The translations under genes were made by a program, and so were the position numbers. From Candidatus Sericytochromatia bacterium (GTDB taxonomy: Bacteria > Cyanobacteriota > Sericytochromatia > UBA7694 > JACMQJ01), in contig JACMQJ010000090.1 in the NCBI GenBank assembly GCA_014377055.1, positions 1 to 5,264 on the forward strand: a stretch of 5,264 nt of DNA, written 5' to 3'. The notes below the pieces were generated by a model. The model was not told the origin of the DNA. It saw only the letters and a list, made by a program, of their open reading frames with translations, and ran no database searches. Below, piece after piece: positions 1 through 5,074 of this stretch; within the stretch, counting starts at the first letter, position 1; every line of letters begins with the position of its first letter.

Positions 1-230
1 AATTGTGAATTAACTCCCTCATGACCATACTGATCATATCTAGCACGTTTATTTTGATCACTTAAAACTTCATAAGCTTCAGATATTTCTTTAAAAGTTT
101 GTTCTGCCTCAGGAGTTTTATTTATATCAGGATGATGCTTTTTTGCCATATTTCTATAGGCACTCTTTAGATCATTGTCACCAGCATTTTTAGAAACGCC
201 CAAAACTTCATAATAATCTCTTTTACTCAT
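1..230 (-). CDS. dnaJ: Chaperone protein DnaJ (Hsp40), N-terminal part, cut by the window edge
   Basis: DnaJ is the J-domain co-chaperone that delivers unfolded clients to DnaK in the cytoplasm and stimulates its ATPase. Translating the minus strand from the ATG at 228–230 gives 76 codons before the left edge. They begin MSKRDYYEVLGVSKNA, carry the catalytic HPD tripeptide at residues 33–35, and continue through the helix III/IV region (FKEISEAYEVLSD, then RARYDQYGHEG), which is a complete J domain. The Gly/Phe linker, zinc-finger and C-terminal domains would lie outside the window. The start is fixed by the standard SKRDYYEVLG opening and by an in-frame stop (TAG, 258–260) upstream. The Shine-Dalgarno is weak: GATGAG ends about 12 bases before the ATG. 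It follows dnaK after a long structured gap of 212 bp, so it may be expressed less than dnaK or partly from its own promoter. A DnaJ-like J-domain protein such as CbpA is possible, but the operon position favours dnaJ. Confidence 0.97.
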   Translation of the reverse strand, partial: MSKRDYYEVLGVSKNAGDNDLKSAYRNMAKKHHPDINKTPEAEQTFKEISEAYEVLSDQNKRARYDQYGHEGVNSQ

Positions 231-268
231 ATTTTTTACTAACTCATCCTCATCAAACTATCATTAGG

Positions 269-288
269 ATTATCAAATTTTTGATAAT
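269..288 (-). repeat. AT-rich inverted repeat upstream of dnaJ
   Basis: Arms ATTATCAAA and TTTGATAAT are perfect 9-bp complements separated by 2 bases. A further GGATT/AATCC pairing (267–271 with 293–297) could enclose it asymmetrically. The inner loop is so tight that the innermost pairs would open in RNA. It lies about 40 bases upstream of the dnaJ start and could be an mRNA hairpin or a protein-binding palindrome. Such AT-rich palindromes can also occur by chance in this base composition. Confidence 0.45.
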
Positions 289-298
289 TAAAAATCCA

Positions 299-327
299 TA
301 AGAAGGTAGACATAAAGCCTACCCATA
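299..327 (-). repeat. Dispersed hairpin repeat, copy 1 (dnaK–dnaJ spacer)
   Basis: Read on the minus strand, the core GGTAGGCTTTATGTCTACC folds into arms GGTAGGC and GTCTACC around the loop TTTAT. It has one G·U wobble inside the stem (positions 318/310), and an outer G·U (324/304) extends the stem to 8 bp. The copy at 5007–5036 aligns to it over 30 columns with 24 identities and one single-base gap, including the flanking TA before and TCTTA after. The differences keep the fold, with T-A in this copy matched by C-G in the other. It is transcribed as part of the dnaK–dnaJ message. Confidence 0.7.
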
Positions 328-340
328 CTCATTTTTTCTA

Positions 341-368
341 TTGCATAAAATATATTGCATAAAATATA
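341..368. repeat. Perfect tandem duplication of a 14-mer
   Basis: TTGCATAAAATATA occurs twice head to tail with no mismatch (341–354 and 355–368) and no third copy on either side. It sits between the two main hairpins of the dnaK–dnaJ spacer. It may be a recent slippage duplication, or a duplicated binding site. The sequence shows only the duplication. Confidence 0.9.
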
Positions 369-397
369 ATTTTATCTCTAATATTATTTTAGGACAA
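369..397 (-). promoter_or_regulatory. Possible internal promoter for dnaJ
   Basis: On the minus strand TTGTCC (392–397; 4 of 6 matches to TTGACA) is followed after exactly 17 bases by TAAAAT (369–374). That is the same -10 hexamer and spacing as the main heat-shock promoter of this operon. The -35 lies in the 3' arm of the hairpin after dnaK. The predicted start, near 362, would give dnaJ a leader of about 130 nt. In DNA this AT-rich such matches arise easily by chance, so this is weak. Confidence 0.22.
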
Positions 398-424
398 AGA
401 CTTAGATATAAGCCTTTGTCCTAA
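389..424 (-). repeat. Long hairpin directly after dnaK
   Basis: Arms TTAGGACAAAG and CTTTGTCCTAA (414–424 and 389–399) are perfect 11-bp complements. Read as minus-strand RNA, a G·U wobble (413/400) joins them to an inner CTTA/TAAG stem with a UAUC tetraloop, giving about 16 consecutive pairs. On the plus strand the wobble would be an A·C mismatch, so the fold is better in the dnaK transcript. It begins 19 bases past the dnaK stop. The sequence after it (AAAATAATATT) is not a U-tract, so it is a poor intrinsic terminator. A 3'-end stability or processing element for dnaK mRNA is more likely. Confidence 0.75.
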
Positions 425-442
425 TTATTTATTTAAAAATAT

Positions 443-2347
443 TTATTTTACTTCTTCATATTCAGCATCGACAATATTATCATCACCACCGTTGCCTCCT
501 GCATTAGCTTGATGTTCTGTGTGTGCATCAGCTCCAGAATTAGGAACATTTTCTTTACTATAAACAGATGAACTGATTTCATAAAGAATTTGAGTCAAAG
601 CAGTTGTTTTTTCTTTCATACCTTCAAGACTCTCATCTTTAACAGCATCTTTTAAAGAGCTAATAGCTGCTTCAAGTTTTTCACGGGCAGAAGCTTCTAC
701 TTTATCACCGAGATCCTTAATAGTTTTTTCCGCATTATAGACAGCTGCTTCAGCTTCATTTTTACCTTCGATTTTTTCTCTACGTTGCTTATCTTCAGTT
801 GAATGACGATCAGCGTCTTGCTTCATTCTTTCGATTTCTTCTTTATTTAGACCACCAGCATTGCTAATACTAACTTTTTGTTCGTTTCCGCTTCCTTTAT
901 CCTTAGCAGATACATTAACAATACCATTTGCATCAATGTCAAATGTTACTTCAACTTGAGGTACGCCTCTTTGAGCTGGTGGTATTCCTGATAATGTAAA
1001 ACGTCCAAGAGTTTTATTGTCATTAGCCATTTCTCTTTCACCTTGTAAGACATGTATTTCTACACTTGTTTGACCATCAGCAGCAGTTGAAAAAACTTGA
1101 CTCTTACTAGTCGGGATAGTTGTATTTCTTTCGATAATTCTTGAGAATACACCACCAAGAGTTTCAATACCAAGGCTTAGAGGGGTAACGTCTAATAATA
1201 AGACATCTTTAACTTCTCCACCCAAAACACCAGCTTGGATTGCAGCTCCAACAGCGACAGCTTCATCTGGATTAACGCTTCTATCCGGCTCTTTACCAAG
1301 TATTTTTTTAATTTCATTTTGAACAGCTGGTATTCTGGTAGAACCACCAACGAGAATTACTTTATCAATTTTATCAACACTAAGACCAGAATCTTTAATT
1401 GCTTGTCTTGTTGGTCCCATTGTTGCCTCAACAAGGTCAGCTGTTAACTCATCAAATTTTGCTCTTGACATACTCATATCAAGATGCTTTGGTCCAGCAG
1501 CATCAGCCGTAATAAATGGTAAGTTAATAGTTGTCTGAATAACTGTTGATAATTCTATTTTAGCTTTTTCTGCAGCTTCTTTAAGTCTTTGTAAAGCCAT
1601 TTTGTCATTACTAAGATCAATACCTTGCTCTTTTTTAAAATCTGTGACCATATAATCAATAATTCTTTGGTCAAAGTCATCTCCACCCAAATGATTATTA
1701 CCACTAGTTGCTTTTACTTCAAAAACACCATCTCCTAATTCAAGGATTGAAATATCAAATGTACCACCACCAAGATCGAATACTAAAATAGTATGATCAG
1801 CACCTTTATCAAGTCCATAAGCTAATGCACTAGCAGTAGGCTCATTGATGATACGAAGTACTTCAAGACCAGCAATTTGTCCAGCATCTTTGGTTGCTTG
1901 TCTTTGAGCATCATTAAAATAAGCAGGAACAGTAATAACCGCTTTTGTAACTTTTTCACCTAAATAAGCTTCTGCATCTTGTTTTAATTTACCAAGAATC
2001 ATTGCTGAAAGCTCTTGTGGTGTATATTTTTTACCAGCTATTTCGACATTAACAGTATCATCTTTACCTCTAACTGATTTGTAAGGAGTTCTTGCTCTTT
2101 CTGCTTCTGTATCTTCCCATCTTCTACCAATAAATCTTTTGATGGAAAATATTGTATTTTCAGGATTTGTGATAGCTTGTCTTTTGGCAACTTGACCAAC
2201 TAATCTTTCACCTGATTTGGTAAAACCAACTACTGATGGAACCAATCTGCTTCCTTCGGCACTGGTTATGACGGTAGCTTTGCCACCTTCTAAAACTGCT
2301 ACTACAGAATTTGTAGTACCAAGATCTATACCTATTATTTTACTCAT
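443..2347 (-). CDS. dnaK: Molecular chaperone DnaK (Hsp70)
   Basis: DnaK is the cytoplasmic ATP-driven Hsp70. It binds exposed hydrophobic segments of clients, with DnaJ triggering ATP hydrolysis and GrpE releasing ADP. All 634 residues are present, a usual length. The nucleotide-binding domain has the three Hsp70 signatures: IDLGTTNS (7–14), VFDLGGGTFDIS (189–200) and VILVGGSTRIP (330–340). The allosteric linker VLLLDVTPLSLGI (382–394) leads into the substrate-binding β-domain (about 395–505), then the helical lid and a Gly/Asp-rich tail ending NIVDAEYEEVK. Residues about 77–110 keep most of the N-terminal-quadrant insertion found in Gram-negative and cyanobacterial DnaKs and absent from Gram-positive ones. 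The ATG is preceded by AAAGGA with an 11-base gap to the start, somewhat long but usable. It lies 34 bp downstream of grpE and is followed by the hairpin-rich spacer. Regulation is expected through CIRCE upstream of hrcA. No defect is seen. Confidence 0.99.
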   Translation of the reverse strand: MSKIIGIDLGTTNSVVAVLEGGKATVITSAEGSRLVPSVVGFTKSGERLVGQVAKRQAITNPENTIFSIKRFIGRRWEDTEAERARTPYKSVRGKDDTVNVEIAGKKYTPQELSAMILGKLKQDAEAYLGEKVTKAVITVPAYFNDAQRQATKDAGQIAGLEVLRIINEPTASALAYGLDKGADHTILVFDLGGGTFDISILELGDGVFEVKATSGNNHLGGDDFDQRIIDYMVTDFKKEQGIDLSNDKMALQRLKEAAEKAKIELSTVIQTTINLPFITADAAGPKHLDMSMSRAKFDELTADLVEATMGPTRQAIKDSGLSVDKIDKVILVGGSTRIPAVQNEIKKILGKEPDRSVNPDEAVAVGAAIQAGVLGGEVKDVLLLDVTPLSLGIETLGGVFSRIIERNTTIPTSKSQVFSTAADGQTSVEIHVLQGEREMANDNKTLGRFTLSGIPPAQRGVPQVEVTFDIDANGIVNVSAKDKGSGNEQKVSISNAGGLNKEEIERMKQDADRHSTEDKQRREKIEGKNEAEAAVYNAEKTIKDLGDKVEASAREKLEAAISSLKDAVKDESLEGMKEKTTALTQILYEISSSVYSKENVPNSGADAHTEHQANAGGNGGDDNIVDAEYEEVK

Positions 2348-2381
2348 TTTAGAAAATTTCCTTTCTTATTATATTTAATAC

Positions 2382-3089
2382 TTAACTTGAAACTGTTGAT
2401 ACAACTACTGTGGCAGGTCTAATAACTTTACCATTGAGAGTATATCCTTTTTGTAGCTCGTTAATAACTGTTTGATCTGGTTTACTATCATCAACAAGTT
2501 GTTGCACTGCTTCATGATAGTTTGGATCAAAGATAGAATCCATGGAATTGATTATATCAACGCCATTTTTGCGAATAGATTCGAGTAATTGTTTTTGAAT
2601 CATTTCAATACCTGAAATAACATTTGCTACATCTTTTGCATCTTTTGAAGAAGTCATAGCTCTTTCAAAATTATCTAAAACAGGTAAAAGATCTATTATT
2701 AGGTCTTTACCACCATTTTTCAATAATTCTTCTCTTTCAATAGACTGTCTTCTTCTAAAATTATCAAAATCTGCTGCCATTCTTTTTAGCTGATTATCTT
2801 TTGCTTCAAGCTCATTCTTTAAGAGAGATACTTTAGCATTACTAAATTCAACTGTTTCAGAACTATTTTTATTTTCGGATCTGACTGAACCTTCAATATT
2901 TTCTTTAGATGAACTTGCTGACCCTTTTATTTCTTGAGCTGCTTCTTGTGCATCTTTCCAAAGATCATCACCTATGAGATCCTCAGAGTTTAATTCTTCT
3001 ACATCAAGATCATTAGCAAAATTTTTCTGATCTTCAGTATCTTGATTCTTATTCTCTTCCACTTTTTTACCTTTCCTCCATAATTTCAT
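2382..3089 (-). CDS. grpE: Nucleotide exchange factor GrpE
   Basis: GrpE is a homodimeric cytoplasmic cofactor that opens the DnaK nucleotide cleft to release ADP and acts as a thermosensor in known systems. The conserved core is clear: a long helix (about 83–135) containing ADFDNFRRR (106–114), LLPVLDNFERAM (134–145), FDPNYHEAVQQ (187–197), and the β-domain ending GYTLNGKVIRPATVVVS (215–231). The first 80 or so residues are acidic, Ser/Asn-rich and low-complexity, making it (235 aa) longer than E. coli GrpE. The chosen ATG has TTAGGA ending 7 bases upstream. A GTG at 3060–3062 (codon 10) is a rival start, because GGAGG and AAAGG lie just before it inside the reading frame; that form would lose the basic MKLWRKGKK leader. 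The gap to hrcA is 28 bp and the gene is surely co-transcribed with it. Confidence 0.98.
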   Translation of the reverse strand: MKLWRKGKKVEENKNQDTEDQKNFANDLDVEELNSEDLIGDDLWKDAQEAAQEIKGSASSSKENIEGSVRSENKNSSETVEFSNAKVSLLKNELEAKDNQLKRMAADFDNFRRRQSIEREELLKNGGKDLIIDLLPVLDNFERAMTSSKDAKDVANVISGIEMIQKQLLESIRKNGVDIINSMDSIFDPNYHEAVQQLVDDSKPDQTVINELQKGYTLNGKVIRPATVVVSTVSS

Positions 3090-3117
3090 ATTTATGTCCT
3101 AAACCTAGCTACAAATA

Positions 3118-4191
3118 TTATTCAAAATTATTACTTACATCATAGATATTAGTTAATAAATTACTCAAATTCTTGATCATTTCTTCTAAAGTAGCTAATG
3201 ACTTACCATATTGCATTCTAGTTGGACCAAGTAGACCTATACTACCTGATAAATCTTCGCCAATATTATAAGAGCCTATAATAAGGCTACAATTTTCTAA
3301 TTGGCTAATTTTTATTTCTTTACCAATCAAAACTATCGGATCTGATTTATCTATTAAAGTTGAGCCAATAGCCAAAAAAACATTTGATAATTCATTTTGC
3401 TTTTCACCTATTTCAAAAAAATTCATTAAAGAATGAGCTTTTTGATTTTCATTAAACTCTGGTTCTTTTAATAAATTTGAAGTACCACTAACATAAATTT
3501 TATTCTTTTCATAGCTTAAATTATTCTTAATACTATTATAAATACTTCTTAATATATTATCATATTCTTGATTACCAGTAATAATATCATTAAGTTTTTT
3601 TTGTAAGTTAGAAATAGGCGTTCCCAAAAGTTGTTCAGTTAAATATCCTGTAATATTACTAAAAAAACCTTCGTTAACTGTCTTATCTGTTTTAACAATA
3701 AAATTATGTACTTTACCTGTATTAGTCACTACTATTGTCACAAAAGTATTTTCATTAATTGGTAATAACTGAAAGTGCTTAATAAACTCTTTATTACTCT
3801 CAGGAACTTGTATCAAAGCAACTGTATTAGATAGTGCTGATAACACTCTGGCACTCTGATCTATCATAAATTCAAGACTTGAAGTATTATTATTACGAAT
3901 ATTTTTCATTAACTCTTTATCTGAATTTGATAAGGTAGGTTTTTCCATCAGGTAATCAACAAAATTACGATAACCCAAATCCGAAGGTATTCTACCAGAT
4001 GAAGAATGTGGTTGTGTCAATAGCCCAAGATCTTCTAGCTCTGCCATATCATTCCTAATAGTAGCTGGGCTTAATCCCAAGTCATATTTTTTAGAAATAG
4101 TGCGTGATCCAACAGGTTCAGCAGTGGCTATATAGTCCAAAACTATTGCTAAAAGTATATTTTGTTGTCTTTGAGTTAAATTAAACTCCAT
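3118..4191 (-). CDS. hrcA: Heat-inducible transcription repressor HrcA
   Basis: HrcA is the dimeric repressor of class I heat-shock genes. It binds CIRCE, and in characterised species its activity depends on GroEL. At 357 residues it is of normal length. The N-terminal winged helix-turn-helix is plain: YIATAEPVGSRTISKKYDLG (20–39), LSPATIRNDMAELEDLGLL (40–58, recognition helix) and the wing QPHSSSGRIPSDLGYR (60–75). A GAF-like middle region follows, then the conserved C-terminal GSIGLLGPTRMQYGK (316–330). The middle part (about 85–300) is Asn/Lys-rich and divergent, as is common in AT-rich genomes. An in-frame TAG upstream leaves no earlier start. The Shine-Dalgarno is poor (AGG about 14 bases away), consistent with low repressor synthesis. 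It is the first gene of the operon, about 56 bp downstream of a perfect CIRCE, so it should repress itself along with grpE, dnaK and perhaps dnaJ. Confidence 0.98.
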   Translation of the reverse strand: MEFNLTQRQQNILLAIVLDYIATAEPVGSRTISKKYDLGLSPATIRNDMAELEDLGLLTQPHSSSGRIPSDLGYRNFVDYLMEKPTLSNSDKELMKNIRNNNTSSLEFMIDQSARVLSALSNTVALIQVPESNKEFIKHFQLLPINENTFVTIVVTNTGKVHNFIVKTDKTVNEGFFSNITGYLTEQLLGTPISNLQKKLNDIITGNQEYDNILRSIYNSIKNNLSYEKNKIYVSGTSNLLKEPEFNENQKAHSLMNFFEIGEKQNELSNVFLAIGSTLIDKSDPIVLIGKEIKISQLENCSLIIGSYNIGEDLSGSIGLLGPTRMQYGKSLATLEEMIKNLSNLLTNIYDVSNNFE

Positions 4192-4247
4192 ATTATTTAT
4201 TAGAACCTAAACTAAGATACTCACATATAATATTCTAACTTACTTTG

Positions 4248-4274
4248 TTAGCACTCACCTTAGTAGAGTGCTAA
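4248..4274 (-). promoter_or_regulatory. CIRCE operator (HrcA binding site)
   Basis: TTAGCACTC (4248–4256), nine bases, GAGTGCTAA (4266–4274): a perfect match to the established CIRCE consensus TTAGCACTC-N9-GAGTGCTAA. It begins where transcription from the adjacent -10 is predicted to start, so bound HrcA would block RNA polymerase. In the transcript the same element forms a 9-bp hairpin at the very 5' end of the mRNA, which in other bacteria affects message stability. Confidence 0.98.
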
Positions 4275-4280
4275 TAATGA

Positions 4281-4309
4281 ATTTTAAAACTTAAGTTTTA
4301 CAATGTCAA
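4281..4309 (-). promoter_or_regulatory. Heat-shock operon promoter (sigma-70 type)
   Basis: On the minus strand a perfect -35 TTGACA (4304–4309) is followed after exactly 17 bases by the -10 TAAAAT (4281–4286, 5 of 6 matches). The predicted start is near 4274, the first base of CIRCE in the direction of transcription, leaving a leader of about 83 nt before hrcA. This is the vegetative promoter plus CIRCE layout expected for HrcA-controlled operons; no alternative heat-shock sigma factor is needed. Confidence 0.9.
4285..4300. repeat. 16-bp perfect palindrome in the promoter spacer
   Basis: TAAAACTTAAGTTTTA is its own reverse complement. It occupies most of the -10/-35 spacer of the heat-shock promoter and overlaps the first two bases of the -10. 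The position would suit a second operator, but in AT-rich DNA a 16-bp palindrome somewhere in 5 kb is not rare, so function is unproven. Confidence 0.6.
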
Positions 4310-4324
4310 GTGAAAATTAAATTA

Positions 4325-4353
4325 TTGACATCTTTAAGATGGGGTTATATTAA
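4325..4353 (+). promoter_or_regulatory. Candidate plus-strand promoter, divergent from the heat-shock promoter
   Basis: A perfect TTGACA (4325–4330) is followed after 17 bases by TATTAA (4348–4353, 4 of 6 matches); TATATT at 4346–4351 is an alternative with a short 15-base spacer. If active it would start near 4360 and give mscL a leader of about 200 nt. Its -35 lies back to back with the heat-shock -35, 15 bp apart. Confidence 0.4.
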
Positions 4354-4470
4354 TATTAAAAGACATTCTTATACAAAATAGACACAAATTATTTTACCTT
4401 GTTCTTTTATTTGTTACTATTTAGATGTTTTTATGTTATTCTTAGCCAAGTGCTTATTTATTCATTTTAT

Positions 4471-4486
4471 TGTTAAAATTTATAAT
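4471..4486 (+). promoter_or_regulatory. Candidate proximal promoter elements for mscL
   Basis: TGTTAAAAT (4471–4479) resembles an extended -10, and TATAAT (4481–4486) is a perfect -10 hexamer. Neither has a recognisable -35 about 17 bases upstream. Starts near 4486–4493 would give a leader of about 65–75 nt. The T/A richness of the region makes chance matches likely. Confidence 0.3.
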
Positions 4487-4546
4487 TTTTAGGCTACTTT
4501 ATTATTTTTCTTATAACCAAAAAAACAATAGAACCAATATTTTTTT

Positions 4547-4552
4547 AAGGAG
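4547..4552 (+). promoter_or_regulatory. Strong mscL ribosome binding site
   Basis: AAGGAG lies 6 bases before the ATG at 4559. It selects that ATG over the overlapping out-of-frame ATG at 4555–4557. It is the best Shine-Dalgarno in the window. Confidence 0.85.
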
Positions 4553-4558
4553 ATATGC

Positions 4559-4957
4559 ATGATTGATGGATTCAAAAAATTTATTTTAAGAGGCAATGTA
4601 GTTGACTTAGCTGTGGGCGTAGTTATAGGTGGAGCTTTTGGAGCCATTACAGCCTCATTAGTTGCAGATGTGATCACACCTACTATTGGTCTTATCTTCG
4701 GTAAACCTGACTTTTCAAGTATAGTTCTTGCTGCATGTGCTGACGGAAAAGGTGGCATTATGCTTGGTAAATTTTTAAACTCCGTAATAAGCTTCTTTTT
4801 AGTTTCATTTGCAATATATGCTTTTGTTGTTTTACCTATGAACAAATTTAACGAAAAATTTAAGAAAAAAGAAGAAGTCGCACCACCAGCTGGCCCAACC
4901 AAAGATCAGGAATTGCTTGTTGAGATTAGAGATTTACTTAGACAAAATAGAGTTTAA
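4559..4957 (+). CDS. mscL: Large-conductance mechanosensitive channel MscL
   Basis: MscL is a homopentameric inner-membrane channel that opens under membrane tension and releases solutes after hypo-osmotic shock. At 132 residues it is full length (E. coli has 136). The amphipathic N-terminal helix MIDGFKKFILRG leads into TM1, with the family signature RGNVVDLAVGVVIGGAFG at 11–28. L17 and V21 correspond to the E. coli hydrophobic gate residues L19 and V23, and G24 to G26. A periplasmic loop (about 45–68, with one Cys at 60) is followed by TM2 (about 70–93), the basic/acidic cluster KKKEE (102–106), a Pro/Ala linker and the C-terminal bundle helix TKDQELLVEIRDLLRQ (114–129). It starts at the ATG with AAGGAG 6 bases upstream. 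It stands alone and diverges from hrcA, with no functional tie to the chaperones beyond the shared upstream region. Confidence 0.98.
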   Translation: MIDGFKKFILRGNVVDLAVGVVIGGAFGAITASLVADVITPTIGLIFGKPDFSSIVLAACADGKGGIMLGKFLNSVISFFLVSFAIYAFVVLPMNKFNEKFKKKEEVAPPAGPTKDQELLVEIRDLLRQNRV

Positions 4958-5006
4958 CGATAACATTTTTTCACTAAGAATTAAAGTCTAGTATTATCCG
5001 TATTTG

Positions 5007-5036
5007 TAGGGGCAGTGCTTTACGTCTGCCCTCTTA
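5007..5036 (+). repeat. Dispersed hairpin repeat, copy 2 (after mscL)
   Basis: Arm GGGCAGTGC, loop TTTAC, arm GTCTGCCC: eight pairs with one bulged T (5016), one internal G·U (5017/5025) and an outer G·U (5009/5032). It is the GC-richest spot in this spacer. It aligns with the minus-strand copy at 299–327 (24 of 30 columns identical, fold preserved). It begins 49 bases after the mscL stop, reads in mscL's direction, and is followed by TCTTACTTT, only a weak U-tract. It might help end mscL transcription, but its relation to the other copy points to a repeat family. Confidence 0.7.
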
Positions 5037-5040
5037 CTTT

Positions 5041-5074
5041 GATATTGATAAAAATATCTAATTTTATTTTTTAT
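5041..5074 (+). terminator. Weak candidate terminator of mscL
   Basis: A 6-bp AT-rich stem GATATT/AATATC (5041–5046 with 5053–5058) with a 6-base loop is followed by a T-rich run (5059–5074). The stem is weak, and it may act together with the GC-rich hairpin just upstream. No clear terminator is seen for the convergent minus-strand gene. Confidence 0.3.

Larger units (their letters stand above)
231..442 (-). other. Structured dnaK–dnaJ spacer
   Basis: This 212-bp AT-rich stretch is much longer than the other gaps in the operon (28 and 34 bp). I see no coding frame in it. In the direction of transcription it holds a long hairpin 19 bases after the dnaK stop, a perfect tandem 14-mer, a hairpin of the dispersed repeat family, and an AT-rich hairpin just before dnaJ. 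None of the hairpins is followed by a clean T-run on the minus strand, so simple full termination is not obvious. mRNA stabilisation, processing or partial attenuation between dnaK and dnaJ fits better, but that is inference. Confidence 0.7.
4192..4558. other. Divergent regulatory region between hrcA and mscL
   Basis: These 367 bp hold no credible gene. The hrcA-proximal part (4248–4331) is dense with signals: CIRCE, the heat-shock promoter with a 16-bp palindrome in its spacer, and a back-to-back TTGACA facing mscL. From about 4355 to 4540 the DNA is T-rich. It holds only short reading frames and candidate -10 elements near 4471–4486, followed by the mscL ribosome binding site. A weak TAGCC/GGCTA pairing (4443–4447 with 4492–4496) is too short and distant to claim as structure. 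Confidence 0.7.

Noticed and set aside
389..424. Intrinsic terminator ending transcription after dnaK
   Set aside because: The stem is good, but the minus-strand sequence after it is AAAATAATATT, not a U-tract, and dnaJ follows in the same direction. I kept it as a hairpin element.
1235..1447. Open frame on the plus strand inside dnaK
   Set aside because: It is antisense to the conserved DnaK ATPase domain, with a Cys/Asn/Phe-rich translation of no recognisable character; a shadow frame.
4443..4496. Riboswitch-like structure in the mscL leader (TAGCC…GGCTA closing stem)
   Set aside because: Only 5 bp over a 44-base gap, with AT-rich filler and no conserved riboswitch core that I can recognise.
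4355..4558. Small protein gene between the divergent promoters and mscL
   Set aside because: Plus-strand ATG frames here close within a few codons (for example after six at the ATG near 4424), and none has a convincing ribosome binding site.
4489..4902. Open frame on the minus strand opposite mscL
   Set aside because: It is antisense to an unmistakable full-length MscL with a strong ribosome binding site, and the translation (Pro/Ala/Thr-rich, no family motif) looks like a shadow of that gene.
5009..5032. Hairpin after mscL as a strong bidirectional terminator
   Set aside because: Neither strand has a real T-run immediately after the stem (TCTTACTTT on plus, TACAAATACGG on minus), and a related hairpin occurs in the dnaK–dnaJ spacer, so a repeat family explains it better.
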